Assembly (NCBI GenBank): GCA_947623455.1
Contig: OX392540.1
Coordinates: 26,964,410-27,028,409, forward strand
Reading direction: 5' to 3'
DNA from: Mimachlamys varia
Lineage: Eukaryota > Mollusca > Bivalvia > Pectinida > Pectinidae
Length of the DNA stretch: 64,000 bases
The notes beneath the pieces were generated by a model. It made no database searches and was not told where the DNA came from. It saw nothing but the letters and a program-made list of their open reading frames with translations. Shown here piece after piece: positions 14,001 to 21,100 of this stretch. A program made the translations under genes and the position numbers. How positions within the stretch are numbered: position 1 is the stretch's first letter; the number at the start of each line of letters is the position of its first letter.

Positions 14001-16614
14001 AAATCTTTTATCCGATGGATCTGCGAGCTGTGCCTGTGAATGAAGAATTTTACAAGTTCATATATATACTGGAGGATCTAATACCGAATTTGACCCAATA
14101 ATTTACCCTCTCATAATTTTTCTTTCAGATTGCCCAATATTTCAAATGCCATAAAAACACGAATATCAAGATAATAAATTCAAATTTAAATGAATTGTGG
14201 TCCGTTGCCGACAAGTTCATGAAATTGAGTCTTAATTGGTTACAATAAGCTCCCACCCCATTTTCATTATATTTTTTGGGGCCCGGGCACTTATTGGGTT
14301 GAATACTGTACATGTTAATGTAAAGTGACAATAACTGATTTCATTGTATCTCTTCACAGTGTTTTTGTTTGATATGCAGTGTGCATTGTGATTGATGTCC
14401 TATACTAGCTATTAACAGCTAATTCAGGTCATTCAAGGATATATGGTTTTGGCATTGGTTGGCTCGGGTTCCCTGAGAAAGACCACCAACCTATGGTCAG
14501 TACCTGGCAACTCCCCAACTTCTGGTCTCAAGCCTGTGCTCCAATGTTGGAGGGCTAGTGGTAGCAGAATGTCAGACACCTTAACCACTATGACCCAATG
14601 GTGGAGGGCTAGTGGTAGCAGAATGTCAGACACCAACCACTATGACCCAATGGTGGAGGGATAGGGGTAGCAGAATGTCAGACACCTTAACCACTTGACC
14701 AGTATGACCCAATGGTGGAGGGCTAGTGGTAGCAGAATGTCAGACACCTTAACCCCTATGACCCAATGGTAGAGGGCTAGTGGTAGAAGAATGTCAGAAA
14801 CCTTAATCCTTATGACCCAATGGTGGAGGGCTAGTGGTAGAAAAATGTCAGACACCAACCACTATGACCCAATGGTAGAGGGCTAGTGGTAGCAGAATGT
14901 CAGAAACCTTAACCCCTATGACCCAATGGTGGAGGGCTAGTGGTAGCAGAATGTCAGATACCTTAACCACTTGACCAGTATGACCCAATGGTGAAGGGCT
15001 AGTGGTAGCAGAATGTCAGACACCTTAACCACTATGACCCAATGGTGGAGGGCTAGTGGTAGCAGAATGTCAGACACCTTAACCACTTGACCAGTATGAC
15101 CCAATGGTGAAGGGCTAGTGGTAGCAGAATGTCAGACACCTTGGCCCCTATGACCCAATGGTGGAGGGCAAGTGGTAGCAGAATGTCAGACACCTTAACC
15201 ACTTGACCAGTATGACCCAATGGTGAAGGGCTAGTGGTAGCAGAATGTCAGAAACCTTAACCCCTATGACCCAATGGTGGAGGGCTAGTGGTAGCAGAAT
15301 GTCAGACACCTTAACCACTTGACCAGTATGACCCAATGGTGAAGGGCTAGTGGTAGCAGAATGTCAGACACCTTAACCACTATGACCAGTATGACCCAAT
15401 GGTGAAGGGCTAGTGGTAGCAGAATGTCAGACACTTTGGCCCCTATGACCCAATGGTGGAGGGCAAGTGGTAGCAGAATGGCAGACACCTTAACCACTTG
15501 GCCACTGTGACCCAGTGGTAGAGGGCTAGCGGAAGGAGAATGTCAGACAACTTAACCACTTGGCCACCACGACTCAGTGATGGAGGGCTAGTGGTAGCAG
15601 AATATCAATTAACAAAGTGGATGGATACCTTTAGTATGGGGAGTACATAAGAACATTTTGTCATGAAATAGTTGTTCCTGTAACAGTAATAAAAACAAGA
15701 GGCCCAAGGGGCCTGCATTACTCACACTTGTCCATGTTAACTAACATTGACATTGTTGTCAGGTAAGTAATGCAGGCCTCTTTTTATAGAATTTGAGTAT
15801 CCCTTTTAAGAAATATCAGTGATAATCTTGATATTTTATATCAAAGATCAGGGACTTTTCTCATCAGTTTGGGATGGGACCTTTTTCTCTTATTTCTGAA
15901 GAAAATTGGTGAATTGGGAAAGATAGTTTCCAGGATTAAACTGCAAAATTTGGGTATTTGGCTTAAATATGAAATAATTTCATTTGGGAATGGGCAAACT
16001 AATGGTCCGAAAACACACAGAAAAAGCCCCGAAGATGTCAGCCATTTTGTTTTTCTGATCAGTCATAAAATTAACATGACATATCGCGGGACCAATTAGA
16101 ACCTTCATAGAAAGGCGAGACAGGTCCATTCTGTACTTATCAAGAAATAGCAATCACAATCTTTCGCTGTTAAAATCAAAGATGGCTGTCTGTCAACCAT
16201 TTTGTTTTTCCAATCAGTCCCAAAATTCAAAGGGCAAAACAAGGGACCAAAAAAAAGCTGCATATGATATTTCATAAAGATCTATCAATTCCTTTTCTAG
16301 AAATAGAGGTAACAAGACTAGTGTCGGGATGGACAGATGGATAGACAGACAGGCAGACAGACAGACAGACAGACAACTGACCATGAATGCAGGTCAATTT
16401 GAACAGCCCACCATCTGATAATTGTTGGGTTAAAACAGTTTTATAAGCACTGCAAAACCTTCATCCGATTAATTTTCTCAAACATCCCCAAACTATTCAA
16501 CCATGTGGATTTAACCTATTCTGATCAGAACAGTCTTTGACACAAACCTGTATAGTTCCCCCTCCACAATGGTCCGCCCACATTGACCGTAAGCGTTGTT
16601 CCCCATACTGTACA
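1960..16614 (-). CDS. RCC1L: RCC1L (RCC1-like, WBSCR16 family), copy A, partial: six internal exons
   Basis: Minus-strand gene; exons in transcript order: 16614-16548, 14033-13982, 13100-13016, 7103-6834, 4999-4826, 2045-1960. Phases agree at every junction and all introns are GT-AG. The spliced product carries RCC1 beta-propeller blade motifs in order: YSMGNNAYGQCG, VVCGQDHTLFLTSAGELYSC, GELFGWGNSEYNQLA, HVYVWGYGILGKGPN, CGIGHYLALS, VYTWGKNRSGCLGL. The order and the WGYGILGKGPNL signature match vertebrate RCC1L, a mitochondrial seven-bladed propeller implicated in mitoribosome assembly and OPA1 nucleotide exchange (family knowledge). Missing here: the 5' exons (mitochondrial targeting and first blades), which should lie right of 16.6 kb where hb is found instead, and the last exon, left of the window. 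The frame is open throughout. Differences from copy B are mostly silent. Confidence 0.88.
2150..3480. mobile_element. Degenerate pearl-like element with CTGT microsatellite, split by a MITE
   Basis: 2,170-2,250 is an imperfect GTCTGTCT/GTCC microsatellite, followed by roughly 150-bp diverged repeats sharing GGATTTTGTTGAAACTTCAT, GGGGTCAAAAGGTC and TTCACTGTTGCTAAAAATA. The second repeat is interrupted at TA (2,535-2,536) by the MITE at 2,537-3,309 and resumes at 3,310 with CATCTTTTTCGTCAAATTTT. This architecture (microsatellite plus short tandem cores) is that of bivalve pearl / Helitron-like non-autonomous elements; assignment to that group is by resemblance only. Confidence 0.55.
2537..3309. 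mobile_element. MITE with CAGTGTACCCTCG terminal inverted repeats
   Basis: 773 bp bounded by CAGTGTACCCTCG on the left and its reverse complement CGAGGGTACACTG on the right, with a TA target duplication on each side (2535-2536 and 3310-3311). Sub-terminal CCGCCACC/GGCGGTA blocks extend the inverted repeat loosely. TA duplication and a CAGTG start fit Tc1/mariner superfamily, pogo/Tigger-like non-autonomous elements. No transposase is visible inside. The insertion interrupts a repeat whose uninterrupted sister sits just upstream, confirming precise insertion. Confidence 0.8.
3480..4029. other. Intronic stretch with two diverged ~130-bp repeats
   Basis: Non-coding. Two diverged repeats share AAAAGTTATGA(C/T)TCAG and a following GATCA-rich segment (about 3,780 and 3,910). 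It is entirely absent from RCC1L copy B, where 40,193 joins directly to the equivalent of about 4,010. No exon signal was found. Confidence 0.5.
4030..4650 (+). mobile_element. Pearl-like element with four ~145-bp tandem cores
   Basis: Four tandem, diverged cores share TATGACAAGTAGCGATTTAA, a CCCCTATTGGGCCCCACCCC-type middle and ATTTATGCAAAATCTGTTCC. They are followed by a short GACGGATGGATGATG stretch and the terminus GGCCCTTCAGGTGAGC (about 4,625-4,642). Tandem cores, then tetranucleotide-like sequence, then a GGTGAGC end, match the other pearl-like elements in this window (18,836-20,877 and 30,941-31,703). The apparent reading frame at 4,165-4,506 is core repeat, not a gene. Confidence 0.6.
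4826..4999 (-). CDS. RCC1L: RCC1L copy A exon (WGYGILGKGPN signature)
   Basis: 174-bp exon with acceptor TTTCTTTTTAG before 4999 and donor TCAA|GTATGT at 4826/4825. It encodes KGHVYVWGYGILGKGPNLE and runs to CGIGHYLALS. This is the most diagnostic RCC1L segment: the GYGILGKGP motif and the IPP.LFG stretch that follows are characteristic of the family. About six bases differ from copy B and all the differences I could read are synonymous, which points to constraint on both copies. Confidence 0.92.
5000..5593. other. Intron with 24-base poly-G run and short diverged repeats
   Basis: A continuous run of 24 G lies at 5,040-5,063; it is absent in copy B, where the same place reads GGATAGGGGGGTATACC. 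At about 5,420-5,590 there are three ~70-bp diverged repeats sharing CCATTTTCTAA and ATGACAA(C/A). Copy B lacks about 215 bp corresponding to roughly 5,230-5,445. No coding signal. Confidence 0.6.
5594..6870 (-). repeat. 44-bp minisatellite, array A, built from an RCC1L exon end plus its donor site
   Basis: About 29 tandem copies of a 44-bp unit. Read on the minus strand, each unit holds CAGTGGCTGGAGGGTCAGTG, then TGTGCCCTGTTAACAG|GTAGG. The exon at 6,834-7,103 ends with almost the same sequence (CAGTGGCTGGAGGATCAATG, then TGTGCCCTGTTAACAG|GTAGG). About 34 of the last 37 exon bases match the unit. The exon end is therefore the first, partial unit of the array (to about 6,870), and all other units extend into the intron from the real donor at 6,834/6,833. 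Copy B has about 130 units. Confidence 0.93.
6834..7103 (-). CDS. RCC1L: RCC1L copy A exon (GELFGWGNSEYNQLA; ends in the 44-bp repeat unit)
   Basis: 270-bp exon with acceptor ATATTTTATAG before 7103 and donor CTGTTAACAG|GTAGGT at 6834. It encodes GQGHYNSEHRPTLVQGDLQG, then VLAVSDEGELFGWGNSEYN, then TQVNIPRHLP and AVAGGSMCALLT. These match the RCC1L region between the DGQTG blade and the WGYGILGKGP blade. The final codons (AVAGGSMCALLT) are encoded by sequence that is also the minisatellite unit. Splicing gives LLTEKGHVYVWG. One silent change relative to copy B was seen. Confidence 0.92.
7104..8355. other. Intron, mostly unique, with small hairpins
   Basis: No exon found. A perfect 11-nt inverted repeat (AACTGGCAAT ... 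ATTGCCAGTT) lies at about 8,066-8,100. An imperfect palindrome containing CAGAACGTTCC and GGAACAGAACG lies at about 7,565-7,640. Copy B carries about 80 extra bases after GATACCTAAAATGAG, starting with the bivalve-common motif TTATCTCCCTT. Confidence 0.5.
8356..13015 (-). repeat. 24-bp minisatellite, array A, built from an RCC1L exon end plus its donor site
   Basis: About 180 tandem copies of a 24-bp unit (plus-strand core CATCAGTCTACCCACCTGTC), interrupted by a non-repeat island at 11,243-11,511. On the minus strand each unit reads CTGATGGACAGACAG|GTGGGT. The exon at 13,016-13,100 ends CTGACGGACAGACAG with donor GTAAGT, so the exon end is the first partial unit and the array starts at the real donor. 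A 211-bp higher-order unit repeats three times at about 8,444-9,075. Because 24 is a multiple of three, long open frames occur on both strands (8-residue periodicity such as MDRQVGRL); they are not genes. Confidence 0.95.
11243..11511. other. Unique island inside the 24-bp array
   Basis: About 270 bp of non-repetitive AT-rich sequence with no coding signal, splitting the 24-bp array. The same island occurs in copy B at about 56,083-56,354 with few differences, so it predates the divergence of the copies and gives a fixed landmark for comparing array lengths on either side. Confidence 0.7.
13016..13100 (-). CDS. RCC1L: RCC1L copy A exon (VVCGQDHTLFLTSAGELYSC; ends in the 24-bp repeat unit)
   Basis: 85-bp exon with acceptor CTGTTATTGTAG before 13100 and donor GACAGACAG|GTAAGT at 13016. 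It encodes VVCGQDHTLFLTSAGELYSC and then GMGADGQT, a textbook RCC1 blade with the GQDH and GADGQTG motifs of RCC1L. It is in phase 0 after NIVK of the previous exon. Its last 16 bases are the seed-like end of the adjacent 24-bp minisatellite. The authentic donor GTAAGT is a better U1 match than the usual array version GTGGGT. Confidence 0.92.
13101..13981. other. Intron with an inverted fragment of the CAGTG MITE
   Basis: About 13,399-13,612 is one end of the same MITE family as 2,537-3,309, in reverse orientation: GTGTACCCTCGTTATACTGC at the terminus, GGCGGTATAACGAGGGT as a nested inverted copy, and shared interior such as ATATCGTCATATAGATCTAC. The other end is missing. The rest is AT-rich intron without coding signal. 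Confidence 0.6.
13982..14033 (-). CDS. RCC1L: RCC1L copy A exon (52 bp, HSSQIHRIKDLPDNIVK)
   Basis: Short exon with acceptor CTTCATTCACAG before 14033 and donor GTCAAG|GTAACC at 13982. It completes a split Arg codon (AG|G) from the preceding exon and encodes HSSQIHRIKDLPDNIVK, aligning with the HRVHRMQDF-type linker of vertebrate RCC1L before the CGQDH blade. Copy B (58,442-58,493) is identical as read. Confidence 0.85.
14034..14439. other. Intron, AT-rich, no feature seen
   Basis: Unique AT-rich intron. Copy B follows it only as far as about 14,222, then jumps to the minisatellite equivalent of about 14,550, so copy B lacks about 330 bp including the SINE body. Confidence 0.5.
14440..14560 (-). 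mobile_element. tRNA-derived SINE body with degraded B box
   Basis: On the minus strand the sequence runs from the SINE-head minisatellite into GGCTTGAGACC (two mismatches from the Pol III B box GGTTCGANNCC, about 14,527-14,537). It then reads TTGGGGAGTTGCCAGGTACT and GGTGGTCTTTCTCAGGGAAC, resembling the GGTTTTTCTCCGGGTACTCC central segment common in invertebrate SINEs. The A-box half lies in the neighbouring array. Confidence 0.5.
14545..15610 (-). repeat. 54-63-bp minisatellite derived from a tRNA-like SINE head
   Basis: About 19 tandem units. On the minus strand each contains AGTGGTTAAGGTGTCTGACA, then TTCTGCTACCACTAGCCCTC and CACCATTGGGTCAT. The best-preserved units (about 15,485-15,515) read CACAGTGGCCAAGTGGTTAA, which contains TGGCCAAGTGG, a match to the Pol III A box TGGCNNAGTGG and to the 5' end of Ser/Leu tRNAs. 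The head of the SINE at 14,440-14,560 has thus been amplified in tandem. Copy B keeps about 16 units at 58,678-59,605 but lacks the SINE body. Confidence 0.7.
15697..16440 (-). mobile_element. Pearl-like / Helitron-like non-autonomous element
   Basis: Starts with the hairpin-forming ACAAGAGGCCCAAGGGGCCT followed by GCATTACTCAC. It contains AAGATGGCTGTCTGTCAACC with surrounding ATTTTGTTTTTC, then a GACA microsatellite at about 16,330-16,375, and ends near ATTGTTGGGTTAAAA. The GAGGCCC...GGGCCTGCAT.ACTCAC terminus is the reverse complement of the right end of the element in the hb intron. No coding capacity. Confidence 0.6.
16548..16614 (-). CDS. RCC1L: RCC1L copy A exon (YSMGNNAYGQCG)
   Basis: 67-bp exon with acceptor TTTTAATTTACAG before 16614 and donor CTATACAG|GTTTGT at 16548. 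It encodes (V)YSMGNNAYGQCGRTIVEGEL, matching the VFSMGNNSYGQCGR blade of vertebrate RCC1L. It is the most 5' exon seen. The preceding exon should end with a split Val codon (G|TG) and a GRAHSLVL-like blade end; no such exon was found between here and 17,945. Confidence 0.9.
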
Positions 16615-16809
16615 CTGTAAATTAAAACAAATTTTAGTATTAATCACAATTCTCCCATCCCACCCAAACTTTTGTAAAAACTTTTTTAGCCTTTGAATCT
16701 ACATGTTCAAATGTGTTTTCAGAGGTGAATATGCTGAACTGAAATATATACATAAAATAGCCTGAAGAGCTCTTCAGATTGTTTATTTAAACAGTTTTCA
16801 CAATGTCCT

Positions 16810-17645
16810 TATAATTATTATTAGGGTTTTTCACCTTGTGGTGAAAAGACCTATTGTTATTGTTTTGTTTCTTTTTATTATTTTTCTTCTTCTGCATTTG
16901 CTTTTGTAGAAACGATTGCTCCAAAACTGTAACAGTTATGCCAATGTACTTTTAGCATGTTATATGACATAAACTGAAGGGGTGCATGTGACTTTTTTAA
17001 GTAGGTCAAAAAATCCAAAACGGCCGCCATGACGTCATACTCAAAAAGTTTAAAACCGCCATAACTCGAAAAGTATTGGTTGTGTACAGTTCGTGCTATT
17101 AAATTATTTGTAGATAATTGCCATATCTAACTTTTTGTCATTACATGTTAATACAAAATATTTCAAATAAAAAAGCTCGCTGTTGGGTCAAAATTTCAAA
17201 AATTATTATTAATTTTTTTTTTTTTATTTTTCATTTTTTCGGAAATTTGTTTCCACTAGTCAACACAAAATGTCTTTCTGATGAATTTGATTTTTTCGCT
17301 TTTTCTGTTACACATGCGGTTTCCGGTATACGCCATGTTGAATTTTCCTCAATATAATCTATATAAAAAACTGTTTCACATTTTAAACTTCTTCTCAAAT
17401 TCCACCAGTGGGATTCAGCTCAAACTTGTCTAAAATGATCGTGGAATAGTCCCGACTAAAGTTTGATATTTTAAAGTTGATTCAAAATCCAAGATGGCCG
17501 CTATGACGTCAAACTTTAAAATGTTAAAATGGCTATATCTCAATAACCATTTAATATCCAGATGTTTTAAAGGTATATTATTGTAGATTACATCTGGGGA
17601 AACATTTCTTGTTCTACAAGTTATTACAAAATATGTCTCGTACAA
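16810..17645. repeat. Bivalve repeat with GGTGAAAAG hairpin and CRE palindromes (copy A, truncated)
   Basis: Begins with TTTTCACCTTGTGGTGAAAA (perfect short hairpin) and a T-rich stretch. It contains TGACGTCA at 17,034-17,041 and 17,504-17,511, the second preceded by AAGATGGCCGCTA. Similarity to copy B (60,800-62,400) ends at 17,645, where copy B continues with further tandem units and this copy changes to unrelated sequence. Non-coding. Confidence 0.55.
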
Positions 17646-17945
17646 ATTGAGATGAAATAATAGAAGAAAATAACCAACTGTTTTCTGAGTGTGAGGGATT
17701 AACCTCAATAACAGATGCAAAACATCGACGTTTCACTAAAAAAAAGTCTATCTGAGTGTGTGTGAAATTGTGGGTTACAATTAATTTATTGAACAGAAAA
17801 TGAAAATTGTGAATCGAAAGTTAGACAGGAAATAACATTTCTGACATTGTTTTCAGTTAAAGATCATGTACGCAAGACAAATGAAACCTCAAGACATCTT
17901 TAATGCCATGGTTACGTGATGTGTTTATAACAGGATGAAATCAAG
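17646..17945. other. Junction segment between RCC1L copy A and hb
   Basis: About 300 bp with no match to copy B and no exon. It contains an acceptor-like CATTGTTTTCAG at about 17,857, but every frame from there meets a stop before the hb finger. It is the sequence immediately upstream of the first visible hb exon. Confidence 0.4.
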
Positions 17946-18148
17946 GAGAGTTTGAACAGCACATGACCTGCCACTTTGAGCACACATGTCCACATTGTGA
18001 CTACAAGTCCAGAACAGAGGGCCGACTGAAGCGGCACATCAAGGATTTTCATACAGAGGACCCGCCAGAAGGGTTCGGTTCCAAAAGAAACATGGGACGA
18101 CCAAAAGTGTTTAGATGCAAACAATGCGACTTTTCAGCTATAGAGAAG
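17946..18148 (+). CDS. hb: hb exon with first central zinc finger
   Basis: Encodes [20 protein letters not shown], then [15 protein letters not shown] and a linker, and the first half of the next finger ([14 protein letters not shown]). Donor GAGAAG|GTAAGA at 18148. The 5' limit is uncertain: in-frame stops lie just upstream, so an acceptor must sit near TCAAG|GAGAGTTTG (17945/17946); the polypyrimidine tract there is poor. The in-frame ATG at 17,963 is not a credible start because the conserved EFEQH stretch lies upstream of it. Confidence 0.85.
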
Positions 18149-21100
18149 GTAAGACAATACATCTAATGTTTTCTCTAATTAATCAGCCCTGAGGACCAAT
18201 TGGAACTGCTGTTATTCAACAGTTGGAATTGTTCCTTAATAAGGCCAATGAACCTTCAGGGATACATGAGTTCTAAACATCACCCAAAGTTAGTAAATTA
18301 ACATGAAGATAAATTAATATGTTTGAATAAAACTTTCTAACACCTTCACCTCTGAATTAAAAAAAAGACTATTGGCAAGTCCATTTTAGATATGTAGAGA
18401 TGAATAGGTCAAAAAGGGGATTCGGTAACAGCACATAATTATGGACTTATGTTAGAAACTTCTACCTTTAGATGATTCTGAACTTATTCATCCCTAAATT
18501 TTCATAATGAGCTAGCTTTTCCAACCTTTGAGCTTGAAGAGTTCATATGTGTCTTCAGGGGTCAAGGAGACTAGGAGGTTCTGCGATAAACAAATAATAG
18601 TTGCTGTTCAATTAAGTAATAATTATTTTTGAAATAAGAGTTGTTGATTAGCGAGTAATATGTTACCTTGGCCCAGTTGTTCAAAGGGTGATTAGCTTAA
18701 TCACTATTTAACGACATTTTTCAAACTTGAATATCTGTCAATAAACAAGTTAAAATCTTGAAATTTTGTATGTAAATTGACCATATTAGGTATTTGATAT
18801 CTGCAAAGTTGTAATTAAATCTGTGGTTTCATTTTTAGCTTACCTGGCCCGAAGGGCCAAGTGAGCTTATGTGATGGTGCAGCGTCCGTCATCCGTCCAT
18901 CCGTCCGTCCGTCCTGCATCCATCAACTTTTTCCTTTAAACGACTTCCTCTAAAATACTGAAAGGCCCAGTGACATGAAATTTGGCTGGTACATTTCTTG
19001 GAAGGAGCTGAACAAAGTTTGCGAAAAAAAATCACTTTGACCTAATTTCAAGGTCACAGGGGTCAAAAATTTCGAAACCTTCAAACAACTTCTTCTAAAA
19101 TACCGTCAGGCATAGAGACTTCATATTTGACCAGTAGCTTCCTTGGATGAAGCCAAATAAAGTTTGCGAAAAGAAATGACCTTGACCAATATTCAAGGTC
19201 ACAGTGAGGTTAAATCTATTTTAACCTTTAAACGACTTCTTTTGAAATACAAAAAGCCCTAGAAACATGGCATTTGGCTGAAAGGTTCTTTGGATGAGAC
19301 CCAACAAAGTTTGCGAAAAATAATGACCTTGACCTATATTCAAGGTCACAGGGGTCAAATCTGTTAAAACCTTTAAACGACTTTTTCTGAAATACCAAAA
19401 CCCCTAGAAGCATGATATTTGGCTGAAATGTTCCTTGGATAAAGCCCAACAAAGTTTGCGAAAAGAAATGACCTTGATCTATATTCAAGGTCACAGGGGT
19501 CAAATCTGTTAAAACCTTTAAACGACTTTTTCTGAAATACCGAAAGCCCTAGAAGCTTGATATTTGGCTGAAATGTTTCTTGGATGAAGCCCGACAAAGT
19601 TTGCGAAAAAAAATGACCTTGACCTATATTCAAGGTCACAAGGGTCAAATCTGTTTAAGCCTTCAAACGCTTTCTTCTGATATACCAAAAGCCCTAGAAG
19701 CATGATATTTGGCTGAAAGGTTCCTTGAATGAAGCCCGACAAAGTTTGCGAAAAAAAATGACCTTGACTTATATTCAAGGTCACAAGGGTCAAATCTGTT
19801 GAAACCTTCAAACGACTTCTTCTGAAATACCAAAAGCCCTAGAAGCATGATATTTGACTGAAAGGTTCCTTGGATGAAGCCTGACAAAGTTTACGAAAAG
19901 AAATGACCTTGACCTATATTCAAGGTCACAGGGGTCAAATCTGTTAAAACTTTTACACGACTTCTTCTGAAATACCAAAAGCCCTAGAAGCATGATATTT
20001 GGCTGACAGGTTCCTTGGATGAAGCCTGACAAAGTTTGCGAAAAGAAATGACCTTGACTTATATCCAAGGTCACAGGAGTCAAATCTGTTGAAACCTTCA
20101 AACGACTTCTTCTGAAATACCAAAAGCCCTAGAAGCATGTTATTTGGCTGAAAGGTTCCTTGGATGAAGCCCGACAAAGTTTGGGGAAAAAAAATGACCT
20201 TTACCTATATTCAAAGTCACAGGGGTCAAATCTGTTAAAACATTTAAACGACTTTTTCTGAAATACAAAAAACCCTAGAAGCATGATATGTGACTTAAAT
20301 GTTCTTTGGATGAAGCCCGACAAAGTTTGCGAAAAGAAATGACCTTGACCTATATTCAAGGTCACAGGAGTCAGATCTGTTAAAACCTTCAAAAGACTTC
20401 TTCTGAAATACCAAAAGCCCTAGAAGCATGATATTTAGCTGGAAGGTTCCTTGGATGAAGCCTGACAAAGTTTGCGAAAAGAAATGACCTTGACTTATAT
20501 TCAAGGTCACAGGGGTCAAATCTGTTAAAACATTAAAACGACTTCTTCGGAAGTACCAAAAGCCCTAGAATCATGATATTTGGCTGAAAGGTTTCTTGGA
20601 TGAAGCCTGACAAAGTTTGCGTAAGAAATGACCTTGATCTTTATTTGCCTAGAGACATGATATTTGGCTGGTAGCATCCTGGGATGAAGCCAAACAAAAT
20701 TTGAAAATGAAAATGATGTTTTCTTATAAGGTCACAGGGGTAAAATATGTTTACATCTTAAGATGTTCTTCTAAATGTCTTACATTGAAAGATTTTTAGG
20801 GGACTTTAGGGTTACACTATAATATAAGTCAGAGATTGATACCAGGTGAGCGATGCAGGCCCATTGGGCCTCTTGTAAAGTTACAGGATAATTAAAATTT
20901 GCACTAATGACTGATTAAGCTAATAATCTTTTGAACAACTCGGCCCAGTATGTAGTTTGATGACACTTTCTTCTAAAATTGAATAATACTGTTATAAAAT
21001 TACTTAGTATCAGTGATGTATCAAGAAATAATTTATTCCAAACTAAAAAAATGTTTACGCTTCTTTGCAGGAAGAGTTTTGGTCTCATGCCCGGAGCCAC

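Noticed and set aside
17857..17945. Additional hb 5' exon after CATTGTTTTCAG
   Set aside because: All frames meet stops before joining the EFEQH finger segment.
19228..20519. Series of minus-strand frames of 60-97 residues in the hb intron
   Set aside because: They recur every 145 bp with the core repeat of a pearl-like element and are antisense to hb.
21065..21070. Start of hb translation at 21,065
   Set aside because: These bases are TTGCAG, the splice acceptor. The preceding exon (17,946-18,148) joins in frame and completes a zinc finger.
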